From Vicugna pacos (lineage: Eukaryota; Chordata; Mammalia; Artiodactyla; Camelidae): 64,000 nt of DNA. Every line of letters starts with the position of its first letter. Positions within the stretch are counted from its first letter, which is position 1. Both the position numbers and the translations under genes were made by a program. This document shows, piece by piece, positions 23,788 to 35,900 of this stretch. Location of the stretch: contig NC_133007.1 of NCBI RefSeq assembly GCF_048564905.1, positions 21,512,001 to 21,576,000 on the forward strand. The letters run 5' to 3'. A model generated the notes under the pieces. It was not told where the DNA came from. It saw only the letters and a list, made by a program, of their open reading frames with translations, and ran no database searches.

Positions 23788-26700
23788 CACACACCACATG
23801 TTCTTAAGCCAGTTGTCTGTTGACGGGCACTCGGGCTAGCTATTGTAAACAATGCTGCTATGAACACTGGGGTTCATATATCTTTTTGAATTAGAGTTTT
23901 CATTTTTTTCCAGTTGTATATGAGGGAGTGGGATTGCTAAATCATATGGTAGCTCTATTTTCAGTTTTTTAGGGAATCTCCGTACAGTTTTCCAGAGTGG
24001 CTGTACCAATTTACATTCCTACCAATAGTGTAGAAGGATTCCCTTTTTTCCCACACCCTCTCCAGCATTTTTTCTTCAAGGAATTGCAGTTACTAAGGAG
24101 ATCGTCATCCTAGCAAGTATTGGTGCCTAGTCCATTGTCACAGTTACCAGGGCAGCTGGCACAGGGTGTTCCTTGCTGGTAAGTTGTATTCTTTTTACTC
24201 ACTTTATTGCCAGCAGGACAATATTGGCAAACATAGTAGTATTTAAGACTGTCTTGATTAGGACAACAAGCAATTCCACATCCAGCAAGGTAGGGTGAGT
24301 ACCAGACAGGCTGGGTATAATATCTAATGACTGCACCGGAACTCTTCAGTTCTGCACCACAGACAAAATCGTGGCATTCTTCATACCAGCTTTGGGTCGC
24401 ATCTGACCAGGCAGTAGAGTCACCTGACATGTAGAAATTCTCACCACATTTTGTACTGGTCTATCGGTCATCTGGATTACTGTGTTCTATAGCACACTGG
24501 TTTGCCCCTTCTGGGCATTTGCTGTGGCGTCTCTGCTCCATTCCATCTTTAGTATGTTGCTGACAGGTGGAGAGACGGATTTCCTTAGCTCATTGTGTTT
24601 ATTTACAATCTCTCTTTGGACTTCCGTTTGAGTAGCTAACGAAGTAGAAAAGGATGGATCTTTTTCTTCAATGGGGAAAGATGGTAGCAGCACTGTAGCT
24701 AGAAACAGCACCACTGGGAGTAAAGACATTGTGTTGGTTTTCAGAGCAGGATGAAGTATCTGCTTTATTTGGATGGTTGCAAATGGAAAAGCACTGTGCC
24801 CTTTGTTGCAGGTGTTTTCAGATCAGGATGGCATGGTTCTTCTAGGGTGTCTTCAGAAAGAGCATGGCGTATGGTTTCATAATCCTAGGCTCCAGAGCTC
24901 AGATCTTCCTGCTGCAGGGATGGGAGCCAGAGGCACTGACTGAGTGCCTATTTTTCTTTTTTAATTGTTTTCTAGGGAGCAATCCTTGTGGGTACTTTCT
25001 AGTAACTAAAAAATTGGCAAACATTAGTGAGTAATGACTGCAGTCCTATGTGCAAAGTGCTGCAGGAAAGAATTATGAATATAACTCTATGGGGGAACAG
25101 AGGAGGGAGCTGTGAGGTCGGCTTGGAATGTTTCTCTTACTGGGTCTGGCCATTGTTGGTTGCCTCAGTGCTGCAGGGAGGGAGTCACATCAGATACAGT
25201 GTTTATAATACTGTAGCTAAAAATTCATCTCCTGAAGCCAAATTGACTGGATTTTAAGCTCCTCTTTCTTGCTGTGTAAGTTGGATCAGTTACTTTTAAG
25301 TTCTAACTCAGTTTCCCCACCTGTAAAATGAGGATAAGACTCTTTTAGGGTCATTGTAAAGTGAAATAGTTAAAACATGTAAAATCTTTAAAACCTGCCT
25401 GTTCCATAATAAGTACTCAGGAGATCTGAGCTATTACTACTGGTCTGTGGCCCTTCAGACTTCGGCACAGAGCTGGGGAAGAGGGGAGGCAGTTAAGAGA
25501 AATGCATGTTCAGGGTCTCTTAAACTCTAGGCTTCTCCTTCATATCCCCATCCTCTTGGCCCAAGGGAAGTCACATCTTACTGCCCACAACACTCAGGCC
25601 TGATACCCTGCCTTCCACATTCAGTCTGGTTCTCTTTCCTGTAATCCCTAGATTCTGCTGACCATGTGGTTGGACTCTCAGGAGAATCTGTCTGGTTACG
25701 GCCCCTCAGCACACAGATGAAAACATACTCTGTTCATTGGAAGATGAAGCCGTCCTCAAATTCAAGCTATCTGATACTATCTTGGAAGAATGATTCTAGT
25801 GTGATGCATGTGGAGCCGCCTTTGGATCATTTAAAAAATAGACTCAATTTTACAATCGAGGACCTAACTCTTCACATCAAGGCAGCTCAGCAGCAAGACA
25901 GCGGGCTCTACATTGTGGAGGTCACCAGTGACACTGGGAAGGTTTGGAGACAGACGTTCCAGGTTTCTGTATTTGGTGAGTCTCCAGCACAGCTCACCCT
26001 GCACCTCTGACTCCTCTAGGGCTTGTGTTTCCAGCCCATTTCTGATCAAAATCTCTGCTTCCAGATCGTGTTGAGAAGCCCAGCCTGCTGGAGAAGAAGA
26101 AGACCCTGGACAGAGGGATGTGCCAAGTGACTCTGTTCTGCTTGGTCTCCGGAGGTGGTGATGTTGATGTGAGCTATACTTGGTATAAAGGGACTGAGCT
26201 GATCCAGACACCAAGGAACCTCACTGAACTGGAAGTGCAGATTGATGCTGATGGTTTGCACATATATACCTGCAATGTCAGTAACCCTGTCAGCTGGGCA
26301 AACCACACCCTCGAACTCACCCAGGGCTGTCAGAGTGGCCACCAGAGTAAGTGGAGCACTTTGGGCTGTAACAGGGGCTGAAGGTGTTGGACCCCCCAAC
26401 CAGGCTCATGTGCAAGGGAGGCTTGGGTATGAGATCCCTTGGCTGCCTCTTCCAATGCTTTGCAGCCCTTCCCCAGAGAGATAGTGGCCTCTACGCACAC
26501 AGCTCCCATGAAGTCAGGGCCGTGTTAGTCTGTGAAGAATTGTATCCCCATAAGGATTGTCCTTCTGGGAGATGCGAGTTTCTCCTTCACATAGAGAATG
26601 CTTAGTTATTGGGTGAGTCACAGCCGTGCTGATCATTACTTTCTTTTTCTGAGAGACTGATAGAGACCTATTTCCTCTTCCTGAGTGGTAACTCCCCCAA

Positions 26701-29700
26701 GCCACATAGTTTCCCACGAGGTGACTATGCTGTATGCAGTACCTTGGGTCATGGGGTCATCGGGTCATCGGGGTGAGCCTGGGGGTATCTGGAAGAGTTT
26801 TTTTTTTCCTGCTTATTCTCATCCTGAGAGCTTTCCTGAGTTAAGTTTACATCACCTTTTATTAGATAAACAAAGACTTAATATGCCATCAGCATGAGCA
26901 TCACAGGGGAAAAACAGCCTTCCGTCCCCATCCTTAAGGAACTTACAGCCAAATGGGGCAACAAACTAAGCATTTATGGGCAAAAAAAGAAACAAACAAG
27001 TTGAGGTAAAGTGGAGTGACAAGGACACTGACTCTTGGTTCATGCCAGCCATGGCTTCATCATTCACTAGCTCTGTGATCTCAAGCTGATTCATTAACCT
27101 CTCTGAGCCTCAATTTTTCTTTCAGGTAAAATGGGGTTGATAATAATAAGTACCTAACAGGAATGCTGTTAAGATTGAATGAGATAATGTTTGTAAAGAG
27201 CCCAGTCAGCTGGCACCTAGAACTTCTCCCCACGTGGGCTGGGTTATGCATCAGACTACATGTGTGACATACATGTTAAATGTAGACATATAAATGAAGG
27301 AGAGGGGAGGGATAGCTCAGCGATAAAGTGTGTGCCTAGCAAGCACGAGGTCCTGGGTTAAATCCCCAGTACCTCCATTAAAAATAAATTAATTAACCTA
27401 ATTACTGCTTCCCTAAAAAAAATATGCAGCACTATATGTCAATTATATCTCAGTAAAACTGGAAGGAAAAAATTTTTGAAAATAAATGAAGGAGAGCAGT
27501 GAAGGCAGGAGTAGCAGAAGGCAAAATGGAAGACTTGCTTGGCGTATAGTAGGTATGCAACAAATATTTATTGAGTTAAAAACAAAAGAGTGGGTAGATG
27601 TAACATTTGCTGTGCCAGATGTTTTACATATATTAGAGCCTGAAATTAACCTCCATGTGTAGATAACATTATTTCCTGCTTATAAGAGATAAAACAAAGG
27701 CTCAGAGAGGTTAAGGATGTTGCCCAAGGGCACAGAGTTTACAGATTTAGACTTGAGCCAGTGTGTACCTGTGCTCTTAGCATCACTCAGAGGAGGTCAC
27801 CCAGTTGAGTGAAGAGACCACCTTGATGGTGAATTCACAGGGTATGAGGAGACCAGCCACTGGAGAGAGGACTGTGGGTTTTGAGATAGCCCCTGTAGCA
27901 GACAGGTGGGAGGGGAGAACAGAGAGGGCTCAGCACTCAGGACTCGTGCCTTCTGTATCCCTCAGACTTCATCGTTCTGACCTTATTGGTGAGTGTCGTG
28001 TTTCTCCTAATGGCATTCTTCCTCATCACCTTCACCTGCTGGAGGAGGAAGAGGAAGCAGTCACGTAAGTGGAGGGTCCCTAAGAGGTGCTGTTGCCTGA
28101 TTTGACATCCCCAGCGGCAGGGACTTGGGAGCACAGGACCTGTTCCCTTTTCCTGGGAGCACTGAGATATGTGTGTCTGGTCAGGGGAGGGGAAGCAGTG
28201 GCTGCTGGGCTCCTTTTGCGGGTTTGTGCCTCCTGGGGTGGCTACTGGATGTTTACAGTCTGATCCTCAGTGTGCAGACTTACCTGCAGTCTGCCTGGCC
28301 TAATGGAATAGACATGTCAGGAGAGGGTGCTGCCCCTGTGCTCTCTGGGCATCTGGGAAGAGTGCTGACCTACCTCCTTTCCAGAACTTTTCTCAAGGTC
28401 TTGACCATCTAGGAATGGAGGTGGAACTGTCAAAAGCAGAAGCCGGGACAGGATGCCCTCTGCAGATCTCTGCAGCTCTTTTCTTTGCTTCTTTCCTCTC
28501 ACAGAGACCAGCCCAGAGGAAGTTTTGACAATTTATGAAGATGTCAACCACGTGCAAATCAGGAGACAGCAAGTATGGCACCCTCAGGGCTGGGGTTTCT
28601 TTCAGCTAGTCTGGAGGATGCTCTTGGGAGACTGACTATTCAGAGCAGGAGGACAAAGAGAGCAGGACTGCTGTCCTGAGTCCTCCTCATCTGGCCTTTC
28701 TCCATCAGCCTCCTAGCTCTGGCCCTGGAGGAAAAGAGGAAAGCACGGGAGCAGAGAAGATGACAAGAAGCCAAAAGGGCATCTTGGTGCAGAATCGCAC
28801 CGACTGGGAAGGGATGGCACCCTAGGGTCCTCATTTCTGCCCAGTCTCATTAGCTGGGCTAAGCCCCAGGTAGAGTCCAATCTTCTTGTATTTTGTGTCT
28901 GACCATAGATTCTTGTGTCCCTGCAAGTCGGAGTTTACTTTTGTGGGTCTTTGATCATGGCTCAGGCTAGGGAGGGTGCCAGCCTGACCAGCCAAAGCGC
29001 AGGAGTTTCATAGCTGTCTTGGTGGTGGTCTGTGCTCTCAGCATTTTGGGAAGAAGAGGCCTGAATCTGGCTGAGATGCTAGAGGAGTAACCAGCTTAGC
29101 ACAAAGGTCAGCTGTTCTGGGAACCTCTCTGGCCAGTCAGTGGCCAACTCTGCCTGCCACCCAGAGGTGTCGAAGAGGAGGAAACTGCAGCGGGCTGCAG
29201 GGCCCCCTGCTGCTCTGACCCGAGCGGGACAGGATGTGGTGACAGGCCTGGGGGAAAGGCAGCGCCCAGCGGAACTGCCAGGTAGGAAGGGTGGTGGGCG
29301 TGATAAGGAAGGGCCCTCTTCCCACCCCCATTCCTGGTGTTCGGCCTTGGGGTGTGAGGCAGGAAGTCCCAGCAGTGGGGCTCTTCCGCCCTCATTACAC
29401 ACTGCAGCCCTGTGAGGCCTCCTAGGACTGAGAAGCAGCTTCCTTCAGGTGTGGGCTCAGAAGGAACTAGGAAGCATGGCAGCTCCGCTGGACTGTGTTC
29501 TTGCCCCACCCGTGGAATATTGGGCCTGACACACAGAAGGAGACTGTCTCTCCCATTGCCACTGGACGCTGGCACAAATTCCTGAGAGCAAGTGCATCTG
29601 CCTCCAGCTGCTGACACCCAAATGCTTGGTAAAAACAGCCTTTCCTCCCCCACAAAATGAAGATGGCTTTAGAGTAGGTAAACGGAGGTGAATTCAAGGG

Positions 29701-32700
29701 AGAATAACTCCTGGGAGTAGAAGAAACCTCTTGGGGATTCAGGCTTGTTACTTTGCATCTGACACAAGACTTCCTCCCTCCGTGGCCTGATCTCTCCCTG
29801 GCCTGCCTCTACTGTCCCCAAGATTCTGCTTGAAGGTCTAAATTTCAAGTTTCACATGGTCTCACTTTGGGGCCTAGCTTCGACCTTCCTGGAGACACTT
29901 CACTCAGGTCTGGGCAGAAGAGAAAAGCAGAAACTCCTGTGTTTTTGTCAGATGCCCATGACTCTCCAGCCTCCAAGGATGGCTGATGTTTCTCTTCTTC
30001 TCTTAGCTTCTTACTGCTTCTGAGGGGTTCAGTTTCTTCCTCGTCTAATGGACCCTACTGGTCTCCACTGGCTACCCCTTGGAGCCCTAACTGGCAATGT
30101 GTGCTCAGAAGGGAGCAGCATCAAATGCCTCCAGTCCCATCTTGGGTGGGGCAGGACTGAAGAGGGAAGCAGGAGGGGCGTGTGCTCCTGCCTTTGGTCT
30201 GGGGTCCCAGGCTCCACCCAGCGCCAGAGCTGCCCGGGGGGCTGGCTTGGGGCCAAGAGCAAGCTGGCCACCAAAGCTGGACCTAAGAGAAGGGGCTTTA
30301 AAACATTTAGAGTCCCTGAATCTCAGTGTCCTTAGGTAAGTCTCAGATCACAGCCCTTCTCAAAGTTCAGCCCATTACCAGTAGTTATGTGGCAAATTTA
30401 GTCAGAAAGTCAGCAAAGGCAAGTTTCTAAGTTACCAAGATAAAGAAAGTGACAGGACACCCCGTGGGCAGGGTCACTTGATGCAATCCCTCTACACCTG
30501 GGCAGTTCCTCCCTCCTGACACTCACTGCTGCTCGGTGAGTCGTTCCTTCTACTGTCTCTCTTCATTTTGAGGTGACCATTGACCACCTCCCTGCCCCCT
30601 AGGCTCCTGGGAGCCCCTTTTCTTGTGCTGTCTCTCCCTCTTCAACCCAAATCTGGACAGACACAGCTGTCTGCTCATGTGACCCATGTCCCTTTACTAT
30701 TTCTTGTGCAGGAGCAGAAGCCTAACTCCCCTGGAGCAGGGATCACCATCTACTCTGTGATCCAATCCCAGGTACCACTCTGGTTTCTTGAATCCCTTCC
30801 ATACCTGTCCACGGGGCTTCCGCACACCCCCTAGAAACTCACACCCTTGAATGGCAGAGTAAGACTTTGGTGCTCCTGGAGTCCAGGAGACAGCTTGGCC
30901 TCAGCTGTCTTAAGCTTTTTGTAAAGATGAGTGTAATTCTGGAGTGTCTTGTCAGCTGAATAGAGGTGGAAAGTCTAATGCAGGTTTTTTTTTTTTTTTA
31001 ATGAATTAAATCTGAGCATCATTTTGGGGATTCCAAAAGTTTCCATTGTTACCTCCAAATAGAAACTATACCCAACAAGATGAAAAAAGCAGATATTTGC
31101 TTAACAAATATGTGCTATGCCACATTTATAAAAGTCTTTTTGGCAGGGGGAGGATTAGGTTTTGTTTATTCACTTATTTATTTTTGAACCCAGGACCTCG
31201 TGCATGCTAGGCACGCACTCTACCACTGAGCTGCGTCCTTCCTCTCCCTGATGCAGACATTCGTTTTCCTTCCATGCCTGATAGCAAGTGTGGTCCAGAT
31301 AAAGTTGGTAGGAGGAGGAAATTTGTCCGGGGGCTCATCTTCTGTTTCCCTCTCTGCTGCTTTCAATTCTTGGGGCCCTCGTCCTCCTATCCCCACCCTT
31401 GACTATACCTGTTTTCAGGAAAGAATGCATCCGTGTTGCTCTCTTTTACCTTATTATGATTTGATAGTAACATTTATAACGCTTAATATGCCTGTTTTCT
31501 TAACGAATCACACAAAACCAGCTCATGAAGTAGGTCTAATACAAACTCTATTTCACAGCTGAGGAGACAGACTCAGAAATGAACTAACATGCTCAAGGCC
31601 ATATCGCTGGGTGGTGGCAAAGCTGAGCCAAGCGGTTTCTGAATCTTTACTCCATCTCTACCTACTTCATCTCTAACATTCCAGTATTGTAGAAATTCAC
31701 ATAAACTGGAGAAGCAGCCTCTAATACTGACTGCTAAAATGCCATTATTGATAACCCAGACTGCCCCAAGCTCTCTCAAGAGAAATGCTGCTCCCTGGTG
31801 GCCAGTGATGAAAATTTCTGATAAAAATGATTTTTTTTTTTTTTTTTTTTAAGAATTAAGACTTGGAGCAGCAATCTCTTCAGCTTGGAGGCTAAGCTAC
31901 CAGACAAAGAAAACTCTTGGAGAATGGTTATAGGCTTCAGAGAAAGATCAAGAAAAGAAGGAAGAGGAAGAGGGAAGGGGAAGAAGGGAATAGAGGAGGA
32001 GAGGAGAAAAATGGAAAAGAGAGGAGGGAGGGAGGTGCCCAACCACTCAGTGCCTCTCTGAAATTCCCAAGCAGGGTGTTGCCTCCTCCTGCTCCCCCTA
32101 AGAGAACATGATTCACTGATAGTAGGTCAAAGTCAAAGAGCCTCCAGGAGAGATGTAAGAGCCATTGATATCTGCCAGTTTCCTGGCTTTAGCCACATTG
32201 AATTCTAACAAGAAAAATTTGAATAAATGCAAGAAAGAGTTCTTCTCACACTGAGATGTTGGTAAGAATGAGATGCCTCCTTTGGGGCATCTTAAAAAGA
32301 AGATGGTTACCTGCCCTTGAGGACACCTGGTTCAGGTCCAGAGAGGAAAGGCATGTTGCCAAAGGGAGATAGTGAGGTACTGAGGAAAGAACCTAGGAGA
32401 ATCTGGGGTTTACATCGCACTTCTCCTGTGAGCACACTCTCTGAATTGGGCTGTTTACCCTTTTTGAATCTCATCTGTAGAATCGGGCCTATTAAGGTGA
32501 TTCCTCTTTTATAGGAGCATTATAAGGGTTGGGGAAAATATATACAGAGTAAGCACTCAGCAAATAGCAGCTATCTTTAATGACGGAGTGGGACTAGCAT
32601 TCAGCTTGTCTGGCATCCTGACTGTTCCAGGGTTCTTTTCACTAACGCTTAAAGCTTCTGTCTGGGCAAGGCTGAGGGGGAGGAATGGAACGATGCCTAC

Positions 32701-32898
32701 CTCCCCAGGGTTGTGCTGGATCTATGCTTCTGAAATGGTTTTACTTCTCTTCTCATTAGTCTTCTGCTTCCACATCACAAGAAACTGCAAATACATTGTA
32801 TTCATTAGTACAGTCTTCTCGGAAGGTAAGTCTCCTCCATGGGGGTACTGTTTATGCAGACATGTATTTTAGCTTGAGCATATGCAGGCATGTGTTTG

Positions 32899-32947
<49 letters not shown>

Positions 32948-35900
32948 TCTGAGTGAGCTGTCTTCCACTGTGTGTATCCTGAATAGCTTGTGTTAAATGA
33001 CTGTGTTTAAATGTTAATGGGTCAACTAGAAATGCCTTTCTGGTTCTGTTTGGAGAAAAAGAGCAGCTCTGAGTCTAGGAGAAGAGCGGACTGAAGGAGT
33101 CTCCTAGAGTTTCTGTGGGAGGCAGAGGGCAATCAGAGACACAAGGGAGTGGTTTGTGCTGAGGGACCATGGAGTCCTCAGTAGACCAGTTGAGGCTACA
33201 GTGAGAGATACTGGTGAGGTTTCCAGGGCATATAGCCTGGAGCTAGAGGGTTAGATTGGACTTAGAGATACACAATGTTGACTTTCGGGGAGTCAGACAA
33301 AGGTTCTGGCCAGTCACCTGTTCGTGGAGGCCTCCAGGCCAAGGCAACCCATCACGGTCCCTTTGAATCTTGCTCCAAGCTGAGCTCACAGCTGTTATGT
33401 GTGCCTGGAAGCACAAAGTTGGATATCCTAGTGCCCAAAGGCGTTTTTCCACTTTGGGTGGGAGGGAGGGAAGTGGGAAGAATGATATTTCCAAGGCTGA
33501 AGTCACATTATGAAGCCAAAACCTTACCATGGTGGTATGGGAAGTTGGGAGTCTGCCAAACTGTGGAAGTGCTGAGTACATGCAGGACAGGAATCATGTG
33601 TTTGTGTCAAATGGGGAAGAGGTTCGGGAAGACTTTCAGATTTTTTGTCCACCCTCCTTCCAGTAAGTCATCCAGTCAACTTGGATTCCACCATGAGAGA
33701 TATTTATTTTTAAATTGTTTGCTATAATTCATGGACGTATAGATGGTCACAGGCACCATGATCACATGGTTCAGTATTATGTTATGGAGACTCTGTATAC
33801 TACTGAAAGTGCTTCTGAGATCAGTGTGTCCAGTGTTTCTCCATGTTCAGAGTATGTGCTAGGGTTGGTACTTATGTATGTGTCGAAATTCTTTACCCAG
33901 GGGGTGTTTATGTATGCTACATGTTGAAGAGATACATGGTTTGAGGTAGTATTTGTATTAGATTTGTCTGAAGGATGTGTGTGTGTGTGTGCTGGGAATG
34001 GGGGTATGTATGAATTTTAGCGGTATGTGGGTGTGGGATACTAAATTCTGACTTTGGCTTAGAAATGTTATATCATAGACAAGTATGTATTGTGTCTTCT
34101 TTGGAGACCAGAAACACCATTGTTTACTCCCAGGGTAGAAAATGCTATTCACTTCTGGCTGAAGATACTTCAGGGACTTTCTGGGCCCTGAGTTTCTTTT
34201 GGGACCTCTCACATCAGTTAAGAGTGAGACTCCCTTCCTTTCTTCCTTTCCTTCCTTTTTATTGAGGTATAGTCAGCTTACAATGTGTCAATTTCTGGTG
34301 TACAACATAATGTTTCAATTATACATATACATACATATATTTGTTTCCATATTCTTTTTCATTATAGGTTACTATAAGATTTTGAAGATATTGAATATAA
34401 CTCCCTGTGCTGTACAGAAGAAACTTTGTTTATCTGTTTTTTATATACTAGTTAATATTTGCAAATCTCGAACTCCCAATTTATCCCTTCTCAATGCCTT
34501 CCCCCCCTAGTAACCATAAGATCGTTTACTATGTTTGTGAGTCTGTTTCTGTTTTGTAGATAAGTTCATTAGTGTTTTCTTTTTTCTTTTTTTGGATTCC
34601 ACATATGAGTGATACCATATGGCATTTTTCTTTCTCTTTCTGGCTTACTTAACTTAGAATGACAATCTCAAGGTCCATCCATGTTGCTGCAAATGGCATT
34701 ATTTTATTCCTTTTTTATGGCTGAGTAGTATTCCATTGTATAATTATGCCACAGCTTCTTTATCCTGTCATCTGTCAATGAACATTTAGGCTGTTTCCAT
34801 GTCTGGGCTATTGTATACAGAGCTGCTATGAACATTGGGGAGCATGTATCTTTTCTAATTAGAGTTAGGAATGGGACATTCCTTAACTTGAAGTTAAATA
34901 CTCTTTATCCTTTGAATTTCTAGTCTGGATCCAAGAAGAGAAGCCCCAGCCCTTCCTTCAGTAAAACTATCTATGAAGAGGTAAGATTCCAGAACTCCTT
35001 CTGATTGGGTTTAGTGCTCATAGCATAGACGTGAAGTTGTACACTTGTGAAAAGTCATCTATAGAGTCTCAGTGCTATGGGGATTTTAGGGACCTTCTAA
35101 TCCAAATCTTCATTTTAGAGACAAAGAAACTGAGTTTCAAAGAGATGGTCTAAACTCAGGTCCTATCCTGTTTTGGAGTTTGACTCTCAATGAGTTCCCA
35201 TTTGTGGGCCATACACTGGACATCTCTCCTTTCCAAAGGTGTGTGTGTAGGGGGATGGGGAACAGAGAAGGGATGATAAATGAATCTAAATGATTTTCTC
35301 AAATTAGCAATTAATTGGGTACCATTCCAGGACATAGATGATTTTCAGTTGCTGTTGGGATAAACACTGCATGAATGTGAGCACTGAGCTGGTGGATGAA
35401 TTGATTCCCATCAGGCCATGTAGGGAATGGAAAATAAGGACTCAGTTTTATTGGGAGTTTATTATATATATGGTAGCCTACCAGTGGCTTCATGTGAACT
35501 CTCATTTAATCCTCACAGAATGCTATGAGGTAGGTAGAATTATCCTTTCCATTTATATCCAGAAAATTTAGGGCATGGAGATTACCTGAATCATCAGCCT
35601 CATATTACACCCAAGATTCCACCTGTGGCCCAATAAAGATGTTGCCACCGGGTCACAAGGGAGAGGGTAGATGGATGCTTCCTGGGATTCCTGGCACTTC
35701 TGCTGTAGCCACACATTAAGGCCAACTGGACAGTCCAGGGCTGTAGAGGATACCGTGTGGGCTGAGGCAATCTAGGTGGGTCATGAAGAAACTCAGTGTG
35801 GTTAAAAAGCACTAGAACTGGAGCCAGAAGATCTGGATTCAAGCCTTTCCTGTCCTTCACACTGTTGACCCTGAGTCATTTGCTTCACCTGTCCGAGCTT

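Noticed and set aside
25864-26399. Minus-strand open frames overlapping CD244 exons 2 and 3
   Set aside because: They are shadows of the CD244 coding sequence in the opposite frame.
28505-28506. Alternative acceptor two bases later for CD244 exon 5
   Set aside because: It would shift the frame and destroy the TIYEDV motif.
29079-29653. Long overlapping frames in CD244 intron 5
   Set aside because: They are GC-composition frames in several phases with no domain, no splice logic and no resemblance to known proteins.
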